Source: Owenia fusiformis (taxonomy: Eukaryota; Annelida; Polychaeta; Sabellida; Oweniidae). Taken from it: a stretch of DNA of 64,000 bases. Each line of letters begins with the position of its first letter. The stretch's first letter is position 1. The stretch spans positions 2,628,571 through 2,692,570 of the forward strand of contig CAIIXF020000011.1 in assembly GCA_903813345.2 (NCBI GenBank), given 5' to 3'. Both the position numbers and the translations under genes were made by a program. Below are positions 46,524 to 56,965 of the stretch, in pieces. The notes beneath the pieces are model-generated. The model was not told where the DNA came from. It searched no databases and was given only the letters and a program-made list of their open reading frames with translations.

Positions 46524-46680
46524 ATAATAAAACAAATACTGGATGATCAGGAGCTGGATATGGCCAGAATACCTATCCTCGAAAAAATATTGGGTTCGGC
46601 TGCCGCCTCGCCCAATATTTTTTCTCGAATAGGTATTCTGCCATATCCAGCTCCTGATCATCCAGTATTTGTTTATTATC
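46524..46680. repeat. Near-perfect palindrome, 70-bp arms with a 14-nt loop
   Basis: The arms include 'caaatactggatgatcagg' and 'agctggatatggccagaat' and their mirrors. The centre is 'ttcggctgccgcctcg' flanked by 'aatattggg' and 'cccaatatt'. The arms differ at only a few positions, so it is probably young. Confidence 0.9.
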
Positions 46681-46751
46681 CTACACTTTGTGTAGTAAAT
46701 GTATAATAACATTAAAAGATAAATTTGATATTTATTGGCAAAATGAATATC

Positions 46752-46848
46752 CGGAGGATATCGTAACAATATACTCCGGGCGGAGGATATCGTGACGATA
46801 TACTCCGGTAAACCCGATATGCGGAGGATATTGTGACGATATACTCCG
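46752..46848. repeat. Three direct copies of a 27-bp palindromic unit
   Basis: Units at 46752-46778, 46781-46807 and 46822-46848 each start CGGAGGATAT and end ATATACTCCG, with a 7-nt centre such as CGTGACG. Each can form a 10-bp hairpin. Two or three differences separate the copies. Confidence 0.92.
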
Positions 46849-46984
46849 CTTGTTGATTTCCCGCCAAATTGACTCTATTTGGCATGGAATTCATTTTGCA
46901 ATATTATATATTTAGTACACTCCTTTTAGTGTAGGATAATAAGAACATCCTATGATTTTTTTCAGAATACCATTTTAATCTACT

Positions 46985-47135
46985 CGGTGATTATAGGAAT
47001 ATCCTATGGTTTTGAAAAAATATAATTTATATCCATGAGTGGATATTGATATCTTTACGAGTGAGCGCAGCGAATGAGTGAAGATATTGATATCCATGAG
47101 TGGATATAATTGATATTTTTGAAAAACCATAGGAT
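46985..47135. repeat. Palindrome with core AGTGAGCGCAGCGAATGAGT
   Basis: 'cctatggttttgaaaaa' on the left faces 'tttttgaaaaaccatagg' on the right. Inside, 'atatccatgagtggatat' appears on both arms. The core at 47061-47080 is shared, in inverted form, with the palindrome at 47480-47645. Confidence 0.85.
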
Positions 47136-47159
47136 TGTGCGTTTATCCCATGGGAAATC

Positions 47160-47365
47160 TTAACCCAGCGAAAAAAATGTTAAAAAAACTTTTTTTAAAA
47201 AGATTTCGAAAAAAGTTTTTGAAAAAAAAATTTGAAGGAAAACATTTTTGAAAAAAGATTTTGAAGGTTTCAAAAATTTTGAAGGAAAATTTTGAAGGAA
47301 AAAATTTTGGAAAATATTGAAAAAAAATTTTTAGAAAAAAATTTGACAAAGAATTATTGAAAAAA
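47160..47365. repeat. Low-complexity TTTTGAAGGAAAA-type tract
   Basis: A run of 'ttttgaaaaaa', 'tttgaaggaaaa' and similar units over 200 bp. Simple-sequence in nature and not coding. Confidence 0.8.
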
Positions 47366-47368
47366 TCT

Positions 47369-47456
47369 AAACCATCGAATATCACTTTTGAAACCATCGA
47401 ATATCACTTTTTGAGAAGTGATATTCGATGGTTTAAGAAGTGATATTCGATGGTTT
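47369..47456. repeat. Double palindrome of a 19-bp unit
   Basis: AAACCATCGAATATCACTT occurs twice in direct order, then twice in inverse order (AAGTGATATTCGATGGTTT). The pairs face each other across 'tttgag'. The units are essentially identical. Confidence 0.92.
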
Positions 47457-47479
47457 GGGGATTTTTTGCTAAAATATGA

Positions 47480-47645
47480 TATCTTGATCCACATATCAAA
47501 TATATCTTCACCTGATATTCGATATATATCCTTGTAACCATTGGATAAATTGATATATGCACTCGTTCGCTTCGCTCTCTCTTGCAGATATCAATATCAC
47601 CTCGTAGATAAAAATGATATTCCTCAAAATCATAGGATATCATAT
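47480..47645. repeat. Palindrome with core ACTCGTTCGCTTCGCTCTCT
   Basis: Arms rich in 'gatatc' and 'tgatattc' face the core at 47561-47580. The core is the reverse complement of the one at 47061-47080 with three differences, so the two palindromes belong to one family in opposite orientation. Confidence 0.75.
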
Positions 47646-48544
47646 AAATATGATATCAATATATGAATGATTATCATAAATCAATTACATTGAGTGGATA
47701 AAAATATGATATATCATTCCAAAATACCAAGGGATTAATTACAAAGTACCATTATTATGGTATTCTTTTGTATCATACCGTATAGTCAAAGCAGTATCAG
47801 GTATGCAACAGCAAATGATAAATCACATATTTGGGACCCCGACTGATATTGGGATGATAAGCAGGATGATATGGGGATGATATGGGGTTGATATCCATAT
47901 CATCCCATTAGTGCAAATTTATTATTGAGAAGAGTATTCTAAAAGGTAAAGGAACAGTAACAGTGACTCCCAAAATGACTTCCAGTGTTATTTTTAGTTC
48001 TGTTCCAATGTTATTTCTCATTGTTTGTTTTTTGGAAGATATTGCTTTTGACCATAGTAAAGTGTCGTTATTCATCTATCAGGATGATATAATTATTCAC
48101 CTGTCGGGGTTATATGAGTAATACCTCTTGGGTGATATGGATATCATCCTTGTGATATTCCGTCTGAAATCCCCACTACATGCGTAAATAACTACTGACC
48201 CCCACACCCTTCATCAATTTGTTTTTTACTAAGATGTGTCTTATTGCTATTGAAAAAATGGTGTGATATTGTTTCTTGCAAAATTGGAAAAACACACTTT
48301 TAACTCCATGTTAGGTAAATTTGAATTTGATTATAAAAGAGCTAAATACACGAATAATGACTGAAAGGCTCTTATTCAATCACAGTTCACAATGTATTAA
48401 AGTTATGTACTAGATGTTTTTGATATATATTTTAAAAAGGAATGCATGACAAGCAAACTGATGGTACTTTAATCATTAAGATCCGATAGAAAATAACAAG
48501 TCTATACCTTTTAACATAAATGAGATAAATTTGACTTCTCTGAC
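47646..48544. other. No recognised gene; short GATATGGGGATGATATGG repeats
   Basis: Near 47860-47905 and 48080-48150 short 'gatgatatgggg' units occur. Otherwise AT-rich sequence with no supported feature. Confidence 0.4.
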
Positions 48545-49313
48545 ATTTTTGTGTCAATTATGTCAATAATGACGTCACAATTGAAACGTTAATGAGCTAT
48601 TTTGCATAAATTATACTTCATCAAAAAGGAAAAAGCATTACCTTTCATTTGATACCAAACATTATATTATCTGACGAAAATGAAAGCGATAATCCAAGAT
48701 AAAACATACCTTGAGCCTTCTTTTCGACATTTCTTTCAAAGGGGATCAGTTTCAAAACAATTTTTTGATTGTGCATGTTACCCTTTTGGAGCTCAATAAA
48801 GAAATTTATTAGACCGAAATGGCATATTTTATACATTATTTTGAAGCTGGTATCGTACTCTTTCAAATGAATATGAAAAACGGAAAAAATACATCGTAAT
48901 TTTAAATAATGGGACCTTTATACAGGTACACAGCTAAGTTTTATGTTAAAATCTTTTAAATTTTGTCAGTTATGACGTCACAATGGTTATGTTAATGAGC
49001 TAATTTGCATAATTCATACCTCATTGTAAAGATGCCATCATGAACTTTCATTTGATACCCATATTATAAATATCTGATAGAAAATAAAAAAGATATCTGG
49101 GAATACATATTTTATCGTATTAACACTCATTAAAAGCGGGAGTTATTTATAGCGTCCGTTTCCATGGCAACGGCCCGAGTCAAAATTCTGTTAAACCTCA
49201 AATTGGCAATGCATGATATCAGAGCTTTCTGATGGTACCAAAATTTCGCTGGGGGTCATTAAAATATTAAACTCCCTTATTTGAAGGCTTTGGAGGATTT
49301 TCCTACTCGTCTA

Positions 49314-51320
49314 TAGTTATAGTGATACATTATTTTCATTCATTGAAATTTGACTTTAGAGTGTTGTATTCATTTTGTTTGTTTAGTTTCCGATATGACT
49401 TGTTGCTATATGGCATAGCCAACCTCTGGATAGCAGTATTTTGACAGCTGACACTGGTGGGAATTACCCAAATGCGAGTAGGTATTTACCAGTTTCACCA
49501 CCAGGTGGCTGATTCGGGTCAATTAACATGGCAGGTATATAAGAAAGTTCCCTTAAACTTGAATATTATCAATTTAAGTGGCTCAATTTTCATATAACCC
49601 TTATGTGTCTGATACTTATACTAATGAAAATATGTCCAGTAAAGCAAAATAGTATCTGTCCACTAAAAGAAAATATATTTCATTTTTTGTGATTTTATAG
49701 CATGGGGTCTATGGCGAATCTCCCCGAGCTAGAAGTCACATTTTCAAAGAAAATAATTTTTTCAAAGTTGATAAACACTTTTTAAAACCACATTTCTAGA
49801 TGTAACTTTACATGTAGATTTCAAATATGATATTACTTTGACTGAATTTTGAATTTTTAATGACGTAAATCAAGATTATTTCTACTCGCATCTGGGTTAT
49901 TAGCCAGCCCTTTAACTGTTAAGATACCATCTCAATTAATTTTGAGTGAGGCAAGACATTGACCAGACTGACTAATTTTATGTTTACACACAACATCTGA
50001 TAAGACTCAGTCATTAGAATAACAGATCATTTAAACATCACGACTTTTTGGAATTTTGCTGTAGTTTTCTACCATTGTATGATTTTTAAGACTAATTATT
50101 TTGTTTATGGATAACATGTTATTTGTTATCTGACCAGTCAATTAAATTTATAAACATGTGTTTATTGTAAACATTGCTTGTACATCAGCTGAGTGTCATA
50201 TCTGGATACCATTGGTAGCTCCTCCCAGAAATAACAGTCACCTGTAGTGAACATGCAATTAATTTTGATTTACAAATGAACTTATTTTCATTGATTCTCA
50301 ATTCGTATCTCAGTGCAGATATTATATAGCATTATTATTTTTAGTACAATGTATGTTGTGTAATCATTTTACATGTAATTAATGTGTTTTAACAATTTTA
50401 AGACTGAGACAGGATAGCTAATAATGTTATTTTGTGCACTATTGATAAGTGGAGAGTCCCTAGGGAGACTTCTTTAATGCTATTTTGTCCACTATTGATA
50501 AATGGAGACTATTTTGATAGTATTTTTATGCCATGACTATTGTGATCATGATGCTATTATTTGATACGCGTATATGAGGTTCATTTATGAATAATACCAA
50601 TTTCAGCCCAGGCCAGGTTGTGTAATAATTGTTAGATGTCATATTTGTAAACCATCATTTTATGATATGTTTATATCAGTGTTTTTATATCGCCGTTTGT
50701 TCGGAATACTCTCATGGTATCATGGTATTGTTGAGCATTTTCCGTGATGTAATATATAGCACTAGATGTAGCTATCAATTGTAAATGTACTTAAAGTATT
50801 TAAAGTACATATGATTTTAAAATGTATTAATATAAAATACATGATATTTTTAAATGCATTATTTGTAAAAACACGGAATATTACAGCAAATTTTGGAGAA
50901 CGGAAGTTTGACGTAGTTTTATTTTGGGGAGAGTAACTTGTGTTGCAAAGGTAACATGAGCCAAGGGTCTCATTATAATCCTATTTCCAACTTTGTGTAA
51001 CGAACATGATCATATGTTTAGTTGTATTTTGTATTAGAGACTTCTATTATCGTATAAACTATAAAAGTGTTCCATCTATCTTTGCTCTGTATTTCTATTT
51101 TTCTAGGTGAGCATACTTTAACTTTAATTTGAAGAAAACATATTGTATGGTTGTGATTTAGTAAAAATGATTATTTTTCATTTTTAAAATTATTGTATTA
51201 AAACACAATGTAAATTAAGATTTATTTAAACTACATTTTTGTACTTTTTACATTACTAATGTACTCCGTGTTAAATTCATTTTATCTGATGTGGAAATCA
51301 GATTTTACTAGAAGGGGGCA
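49314..51320. other. Non-coding right interior of the LTR element
   Basis: No coding region is visible. An inverted pair, 'acccaaatgcgagtagg' near 49473 and 'ctactcgcatctgggtt' near 49883, brackets about 430 bp and may be a small MITE. The segment ends in the polypurine tract at 51309-51320. Confidence 0.5.
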
Positions 51321-51681
51321 TATTGTATGCTTCAAATTTTAAGAGTGTTACTTTCGTTAACATTCCTTATATGGAAAAGAGGCGGTCTTAACATTCTTTT
51401 GAATCTGGTTAAGATAGCATCTTTTCAGTACAGAATCACTTTTCGGACATTTTTGGTTTAAGCAACATTAACATCTTATTTAGATATAAACTTCAAAACT
51501 ACGTAACTTTCTATCAAAATTCTAAATTATATAAAAACCATCAACCTAGTTGAGAACCAGGATTCAATCAACATAATTATTGTCGTAGAGTAGGATTAAT
51601 CCTGAACATTAAATAAACATGGAACACTACTTATTGTTTTATGTTAAATCATTTATACGGAACAAAAGCTAAAATATAACA
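51321..51681 (+). repeat. 3' LTR
   Basis: 361 bp, near-identical to 38856-39216, preceded by the purine run AGAAGGGGGCA and followed by ATATG, which supplies the right target duplication. Confidence 0.88.
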
Positions 51682-52421
51682 ATATGTTCTACTTAAGCCG
51701 TAATATTGTATTTTTAATCAGCGGTTACGCAAAAATTGATCGATGGTTACGCGAACCTCGTTCAAATATGTATCCCGGATTCATTGTTATTAATTTTGTC
51801 ATATTCATCAGTACTTGATGCTAATTCTTCTTTTTCCTCTTCATTGCTACCTTTTTGACTTAAATTGGTTTCATAAATAAAGCAAGACAACATTTTTACT
51901 TGCCCTATATAAGCAATTCAATATTCCATTTCTTACCACCCATTATAACAATTACATGGAAAGAGGCTATCAGAACTAGCAACCTTAACTTGAAAGATGT
52001 ACATGCAAGTAACCGTCCGCTAAATATCTAATGTACATCTAATACAAATACGTTACCGTCCATAGAAATCATACGTAGTCGTCTAACGGCATTGCATTTG
52101 AAACCTTATTATTTACAATATGACAACGTTCCTGTTCTGGATTTGTCATTTTATGGCTTGTTTATACACAATTTACTTTTTTTTTTATAATAAATACTCT
52201 TTATTTCTTAAAATCATAGATACATTTTCATTGTTATTCACGGCGTAATCGCCCTGAAAGGGCATTTCTACTGCCGCTTTAAGTGAATTTAAAATACAAT
52301 ATAATATAACATTTAGTCAAAGTCATTATTAGAGTAAGAAAAATATATAATTTAGATACTATCTGTTTTTCTACCTGTCTGTACCCCCGTTGGTGCCCTG
52401 AATTTGAATTGCTGTTATCGA

Positions 52422-55400
52422 TTATTTAATGAAATTCAAAACTGCCTTAAAGATTTTGGAATTGTTTTCATTTGTCAGATCTTTGTCGCCAAAAAGTAGG
52501 AAATTTGTCTTATTTTTTAATGTTTTGTATTTAGTAACATCTAAGTTTAGTTCATGTTTAACCACCGCTAGCGCATTTGTTTCTCTCAGAGGGCAGGACA
52601 AGAGTTTATGCTGTGCTGTCTCTCGAGCTCCACAGTCACAATATGGATCGTTAATGAAAGAGAAATTATGGTCAAAAAGATCGGATTTGAAATATCGATT
52701 TACTCTTATCTTATTTAGTACAATTTCTTCTTTTCTATCAAGATTCTGTATGTAGGAGGTTGAAATTGTAGGTTCGGTGTTTTTGGTGAGGTGATCGTTT
52801 AGTTGTTTTTTAAAAAGTGAGAAGCTGTTCGTTTCCTTGTGGTCTCTAGGAAGACGGTTCCACAAGGTTATCATTGAGCAAACTGTTCCCGTTTCCATTT
52901 TTTTACTAATTGAGGCTGGTAATTTGTAGTCGTTGGTTGTTCTAAGAACTCGCGTCTGAGGTGATTTATATCGTTCGAAAATCCGTTTAACGTAAGATGG
53001 TGCCGAATTGTTATGAATCTTGAACATAACGCGCAATTTATGTTCATCCCGTCTATTTTGAAGATTATCCCAATTTAATATTTCAAGGGTTTTTTCTGTG
53101 CTTGCTCCTTGCATAACACCAGAACAAATAACAGCTGCCCTATAATGTAGCTTGTCTAACTGGGCTAGGCTGGTAGCTGGAGCAGCGTCATAAATGATAT
53201 CACAATAGTCCAGATGTGACAGGATAAAGGAAGAGTAAATTTTTTCCAGGTGTTTGGAATTTAATCTATGCTTAAGTGCCATAAGTGGATTTAATAATTT
53301 TTGAACTTTACCTTCTAGATATTCAATATGGGTTTTGAAGGTTAACTTTTCATCAAGAATTAGACCGAGGTGCTTATGATGTTTAATTTGATCTATTGGA
53401 GTGTCGTTGAAAACAAACTTAGGATATGTTCTCTCAATTGGTCTATTTGTTTTAAAGATCAACTCGTGACTTTTTTGTGGTGCGAAAGTTAGTCCCCATT
53501 TCTGGGACCACATTTGGATATGAATTAAATCTTCTTGAAGAACTTGGCTATCTGTTTGGTGATTTATTGGGTCAACCGGACAAAAAAGTGACGTGTCATC
53601 CGCATAGATAAAACATTTAGAGTTTAGGTCGTCCGTTACGTCATTTAGATATAACAAAAAGAAAATCGGTCCCCATATTGAGCCTTGGGGGACTCCAGAG
53701 TTGATTTGACCGACTTTACTTGACCTAGAAAATTCATCATTGATCTTAAATTAAATTGTTCTGTTTGTGAGGTAACATTGAAAAAGGTCAATTAGTGATT
53801 TTGGGATACCGTAGGATTTGATTTTCTGAAGAAGGAGTGCATGAGGGACTTTGTCGAAGGCTGATTGAATGTCCAAAAATATTGCTCGAACATCGAGACC
53901 ATTTTCAAAATTTTGAAGAATGTAGTTTGTTATAGCAGTTAGTTGGAGTTGAGTGTTGTGTTCTTTAAGAAATCCAGATTGCATTTCATAAATTAGGTTA
54001 TTTGATGTCAAGTGGGTCATCAGTTTACAATTTACTATTTTTTCAAAAAGTTTAGACATTGTACAAAGTAAAGTTACAGGCCGATAATTTTTTATTAGAG
54101 ATTTGTCATCTTTTTTATGGATAGGACAAACAACTCCTTCTTTCCATTTTGAAGGAAAAGTCTTGGAAATGAGAATCGAATTAAAAAGTTTTGATAATGG
54201 AATGGCGAGGGAGTCACTTGCTAATTTTAACATTTCATTTGTGATTTGGTCATGTTCGGCTGATTTTCCACGTTTTAATTCCATAATACTTTCCACAATC
54301 ATTTGTGGAGAAATTTCAAATTCTTGCATATATAATTGGGTTCTGCTTGGAAAGGGCCTTTCCATCACAGTTATTTCATTGGAATATTTGGAAACAAAAT
54401 GTTCGAGAAACAGGTTAGCCTTACCTAGGTTGCTGTGTACTGGGGTATTTTTTTCGAGGTCAAACATTGCGGGGAAGGAATTGCAAAAACGTTTACCAAG
54501 GAGTTGTTTGATAAGCGACCAGTAAGATTTGGATGTAATTTCGGAACTGAGAACGCTTTCCGTAACATTATTATCGTAGTCAAGTTTTTTCTGTTTCACT
54601 AAATCGTTTACAACTAGCATTTGGGTTTTGTAAAGTTGATAATCAATTTCGTTTTTTGAAATTTTAAATTGTGCATAGAGTCTTTTTCGAACATTAATTT
54701 CATGTTTAATTGTGTCATCAAACCAAGGTCTATCCGATTCTCTTTTCCTCCTAGTTTTATTTGGTATGTGTTTCTGAAAAATGCTGAAAAGAATCTCAGT
54801 AAACTCGTTGACTTTTTGATCTATGTTAGCATTTCCTTCCGAAATATTTTGAAGGTGGGAGTTACAAATAGCTTCATTCAAAACAGTGCGATTTACTTTG
54901 TCATAATACCACTTAGTTCGCTTAGTTGACTGTTCCCTGGTTAGACCAGTAGTTAATCTCGTTAGAACACAACAATGATCTGAGTTACCGATAGGTGTGA
55001 GTACTTTAGTCACTTCGACTAGTCCCGGGGAATTACATATTGAAAGATCAATGCATGACATTGAAGTCGGTCTTATTCTGGTAGGCTCGGTAACAAGCTG
55101 ACTAAGTCCAAAATTAGTTATGAGGTTATAAAGTTGAGTACCCGCTGTATTATTAGCTGAATTGTGCTCGTTCCAGCTAAAGTGTTTGCTATTGTAATCG
55201 CCGTTTAAAAGTACAGCTGTAGGTTGTTTTCTTTGCACCGTTTCGATGTCCCTCGATAAAGAGGTGAAAAATTGGTTATTTTCATCAACACTCATATTAG
55301 GCGATTTATATGTCAGCGCGTAGAAAATAGTTTGATGATTCACACATAGTTCAAACCATATCGTTGCACAGTTGTGTTTTTTAGTGCCAAGATCCGGGCA

Positions 55401-56062
55401 TTTTTTAAAGAAAATATTGTTTTTATGTAGACCATCAATCCCCTCCCCTCACTTATGTATATTGGCGGGTGATAGTCAAAAATATCGTAATCCTTTTTGA
55501 TAGTTTCATTTGCAATTTGTCCAACCTCACATATACCAGCTACATGGACTTCGTTTAGGCGCATCTCATCTATTAAACATTCGAATCTTGTTGATTCGTC
55601 TGCCGTAATACTATTTATGTTTGACAGTAGGAATGTGATATTTTCGTGTCCAACCGGACCTGGGTTCGGTTGGATATCTCCGTGCATTAACATGAGATAT
55701 TTCAAATTTGGTACATATATCCACATCCCAAAACCAGGGCAAGCTAGTGTGAAAAATATGAAGCATAATAAGGCCCATGGAAATGTGATACAAAAACGCG
55801 GGTTAAAATGTTTGATATGTTTCAACAGAAACCTTGTGAAACATAAGAGTGGCAAGACGATCATCGAGAAATTGAATATAACAACCGCAAGAAGTAAAAT
55901 TATAATACTCGTAAACCCCTTATAAAACGTAGCAGCAAAAACAGCAATAACAATTAGAAAAACGAAGTAAATGTGAGCTGTAAAGTAACATGGTGACCGA
56001 TTTCTCACTACACGGTTCTTGTTCTTAGGAAGCCGAAAATTATTAAATAGCCCCACCCTCAT
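52422..56062 (-). CDS. LINE ORF2: membrane-spanning leader with 2A-like motif, APE endonuclease, reverse transcriptase
   Basis: Residues 28-110 of the first frame (56062-55340) are strongly hydrophobic, with about three membrane spans. At residues 128-136 comes GDIQPNPGP (nt 55681-55655), a 2A-like ribosome-skipping motif with Gln where viral 2A has Glu. Endonuclease motifs follow: 'LLSNINS', 'GICEVG', then in the next frame (55343-53751) 'NGDYNSKHFSWN' and 'GNSDHCCVL'. RT motifs are 'NYRPVTLLCTMSKLFEKI', 'IFLDIQSAFDKV', 'INSGVPQGSIWGP' and 'FIYADDTSLF', and the tail has 'CDCGARETAQHKLLSCP'. A one-base shift lies near 55360, and a TAA at 53751-53753 interrupts an otherwise continuous frame, likely from CAA. 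The whole would be about 1210 residues. If skipping works, the hydrophobic leader would be released from the catalytic part. Confidence 0.9.
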
Positions 56063-56953
56063 ACGATAGGTTGCTACATCAATGCCCTTTAACCGATACC
56101 TGTCGCAGCGGTGGCATAAACATTAGAATACAACGCGTTAAGATCTGAAAAAAGTACTGAAAGACAGACATTTGCATCATTTGGTACTTAAAACTAGAAA
56201 AATAATAAAAAACCAGGCTAATTCTGGTTTAGTGTGTATCGTACTCATCAAATGCGATAGACGATTTCGCTGCTTATTGCAACGGTTTTTTTAAAAAATA
56301 AAAATTGGATACATTAGGTCTGTAAAAACACATATACAAGGCCAGTTTACCTGATCAAAATAAAACATGAAAAAGTTAACAGTGATAATCAGCAAGAGTA
56401 AAGAAACTAGATCAGAATATTATTTAACACAAGGCCTCTAGTAATGGTGTAACATATCGCCATCCCAAAGATATTTTCAAACAGTCCCTCTGTATTTTAT
56501 GTAGGGAAAGAGAGACCTTGCTAAAGCTAGGTTCTGAAATGTAAACCAAATCCAAAGATGTAAAAATAGTAAGTATTTTTTACATGGTTTAAAACAACAA
56601 TAAAGAAGTACAAGAGAGAAAAATTATGATCAACTTACGAGACTTCTGACAATGGTACATTGAGAAATGTACATTTTGAAGCCACATTAGTGAATTATCC
56701 AACAATCTAATTTAGCCAACATCACACGGTATTTACAAACATGATGTTCTACATACATGTACATATATAACTACATTCAATACATTTCAATTATTTCAGT
56801 TGAAATCACACTCACATAATGTTTACGCTTGACAAGAGATTTTTACTTGAGATAAGTAAGCACTTTGAAGCTAATCCTGATTTGCTGAAAGTATATTATG
56901 ACAAAGACATTCAAGTATTAGTAACAGTCCAAAAGGTAAAGCAGTGGGTTTTT
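56063..56953. other. Long spacer between the LINE ORFs
   Basis: About 890 bp lie between the ORF1 stop and the ORF2 start, much longer than usual for this group. No in-frame coding was found on the LINE's own strand. The opposite strand holds a 48-codon frame at 56819-56965 (listed separately). Confidence 0.6.
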
Positions 56954-56965
56954 TCAACCCGCTAA
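56819..56965 (+). other. Small open frame with homeodomain-like spacing, antisense to the LINE
   Basis: A 48-residue frame begins MFTLDKRFLLEISKHFEANP and ends QKVKQWVFSTR. The hydrophobic first helix ending 'HFEANP' and the third-helix-like 'VQKVKQW' are 27 residues apart (F to W); a homeodomain has 28. Asn51 is not conserved (Ser in this alignment), and no basic tail follows. It may be a degenerate fragment or chance. No promoter or splice sites support expression. Confidence 0.3.

Larger units (their letters stand above)
40337..49313. mobile_element. Pair of about 760-bp inverted arms enclosing 7.4 kb (possible giant foldback element)
   Basis: The left arm (40337 to about 41095) begins AGACGAGTAGGAA. 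The right arm (about 48545-49313) is its inverse, ending TTCCTACTCGTCT. Similarity is about 75-80 percent by eye. Shared blocks include 'ttgacccccaNcgaaa', 'ctcgggccgttgcNatgg', 'gggtatcaaatgaaag' and 'aaaggtcccattattta'. Each arm contains about three diverged units of about 210 bp. TAGT lies next to both outer ends. The interior holds palindromes and a satellite, but no gene. It could be a single large element nested in the LTR fossil, or two opposed copies of one repeat. Confidence 0.65.
38856..51681 (+). mobile_element. LTR retrotransposon-type fossil without visible genes (LARD-like), with nested elements
   Basis: Two direct repeats of 361 bp (38856-39216 and 51321-51681) begin TATTGTATG and end ATAACA. 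Only about five differences were noted between them. ATAT occurs just outside both ends (38852-38855 and 51682-51685), a likely 4-5 bp target duplication. A primer-binding site follows the left LTR directly, and a purine tract (AGAAGGGGGCA) precedes the right LTR. No gag, protease, reverse transcriptase or integrase sequence is seen in the 12.1-kb interior. It fits a large non-coding derivative moved by a partner element, later or earlier hit by a 9-kb palindromic insertion (40337-49313). The closeness of the LTRs suggests a fairly young insertion. Ty3/Gypsy is the likeliest group, but it is unproven. Confidence 0.85.

Noticed and set aside
46752-46848. CRISPR-like array
   Set aside because: Only three palindromic units with 2-14 bp gaps, in animal DNA, with no cas genes.
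52161-52176. Target-site duplication of the large LINE (tttatacacaatttac against sequence near 58375)
   Set aside because: The candidate partner is only loosely similar and needs an indel, so it is not accepted as a duplication.
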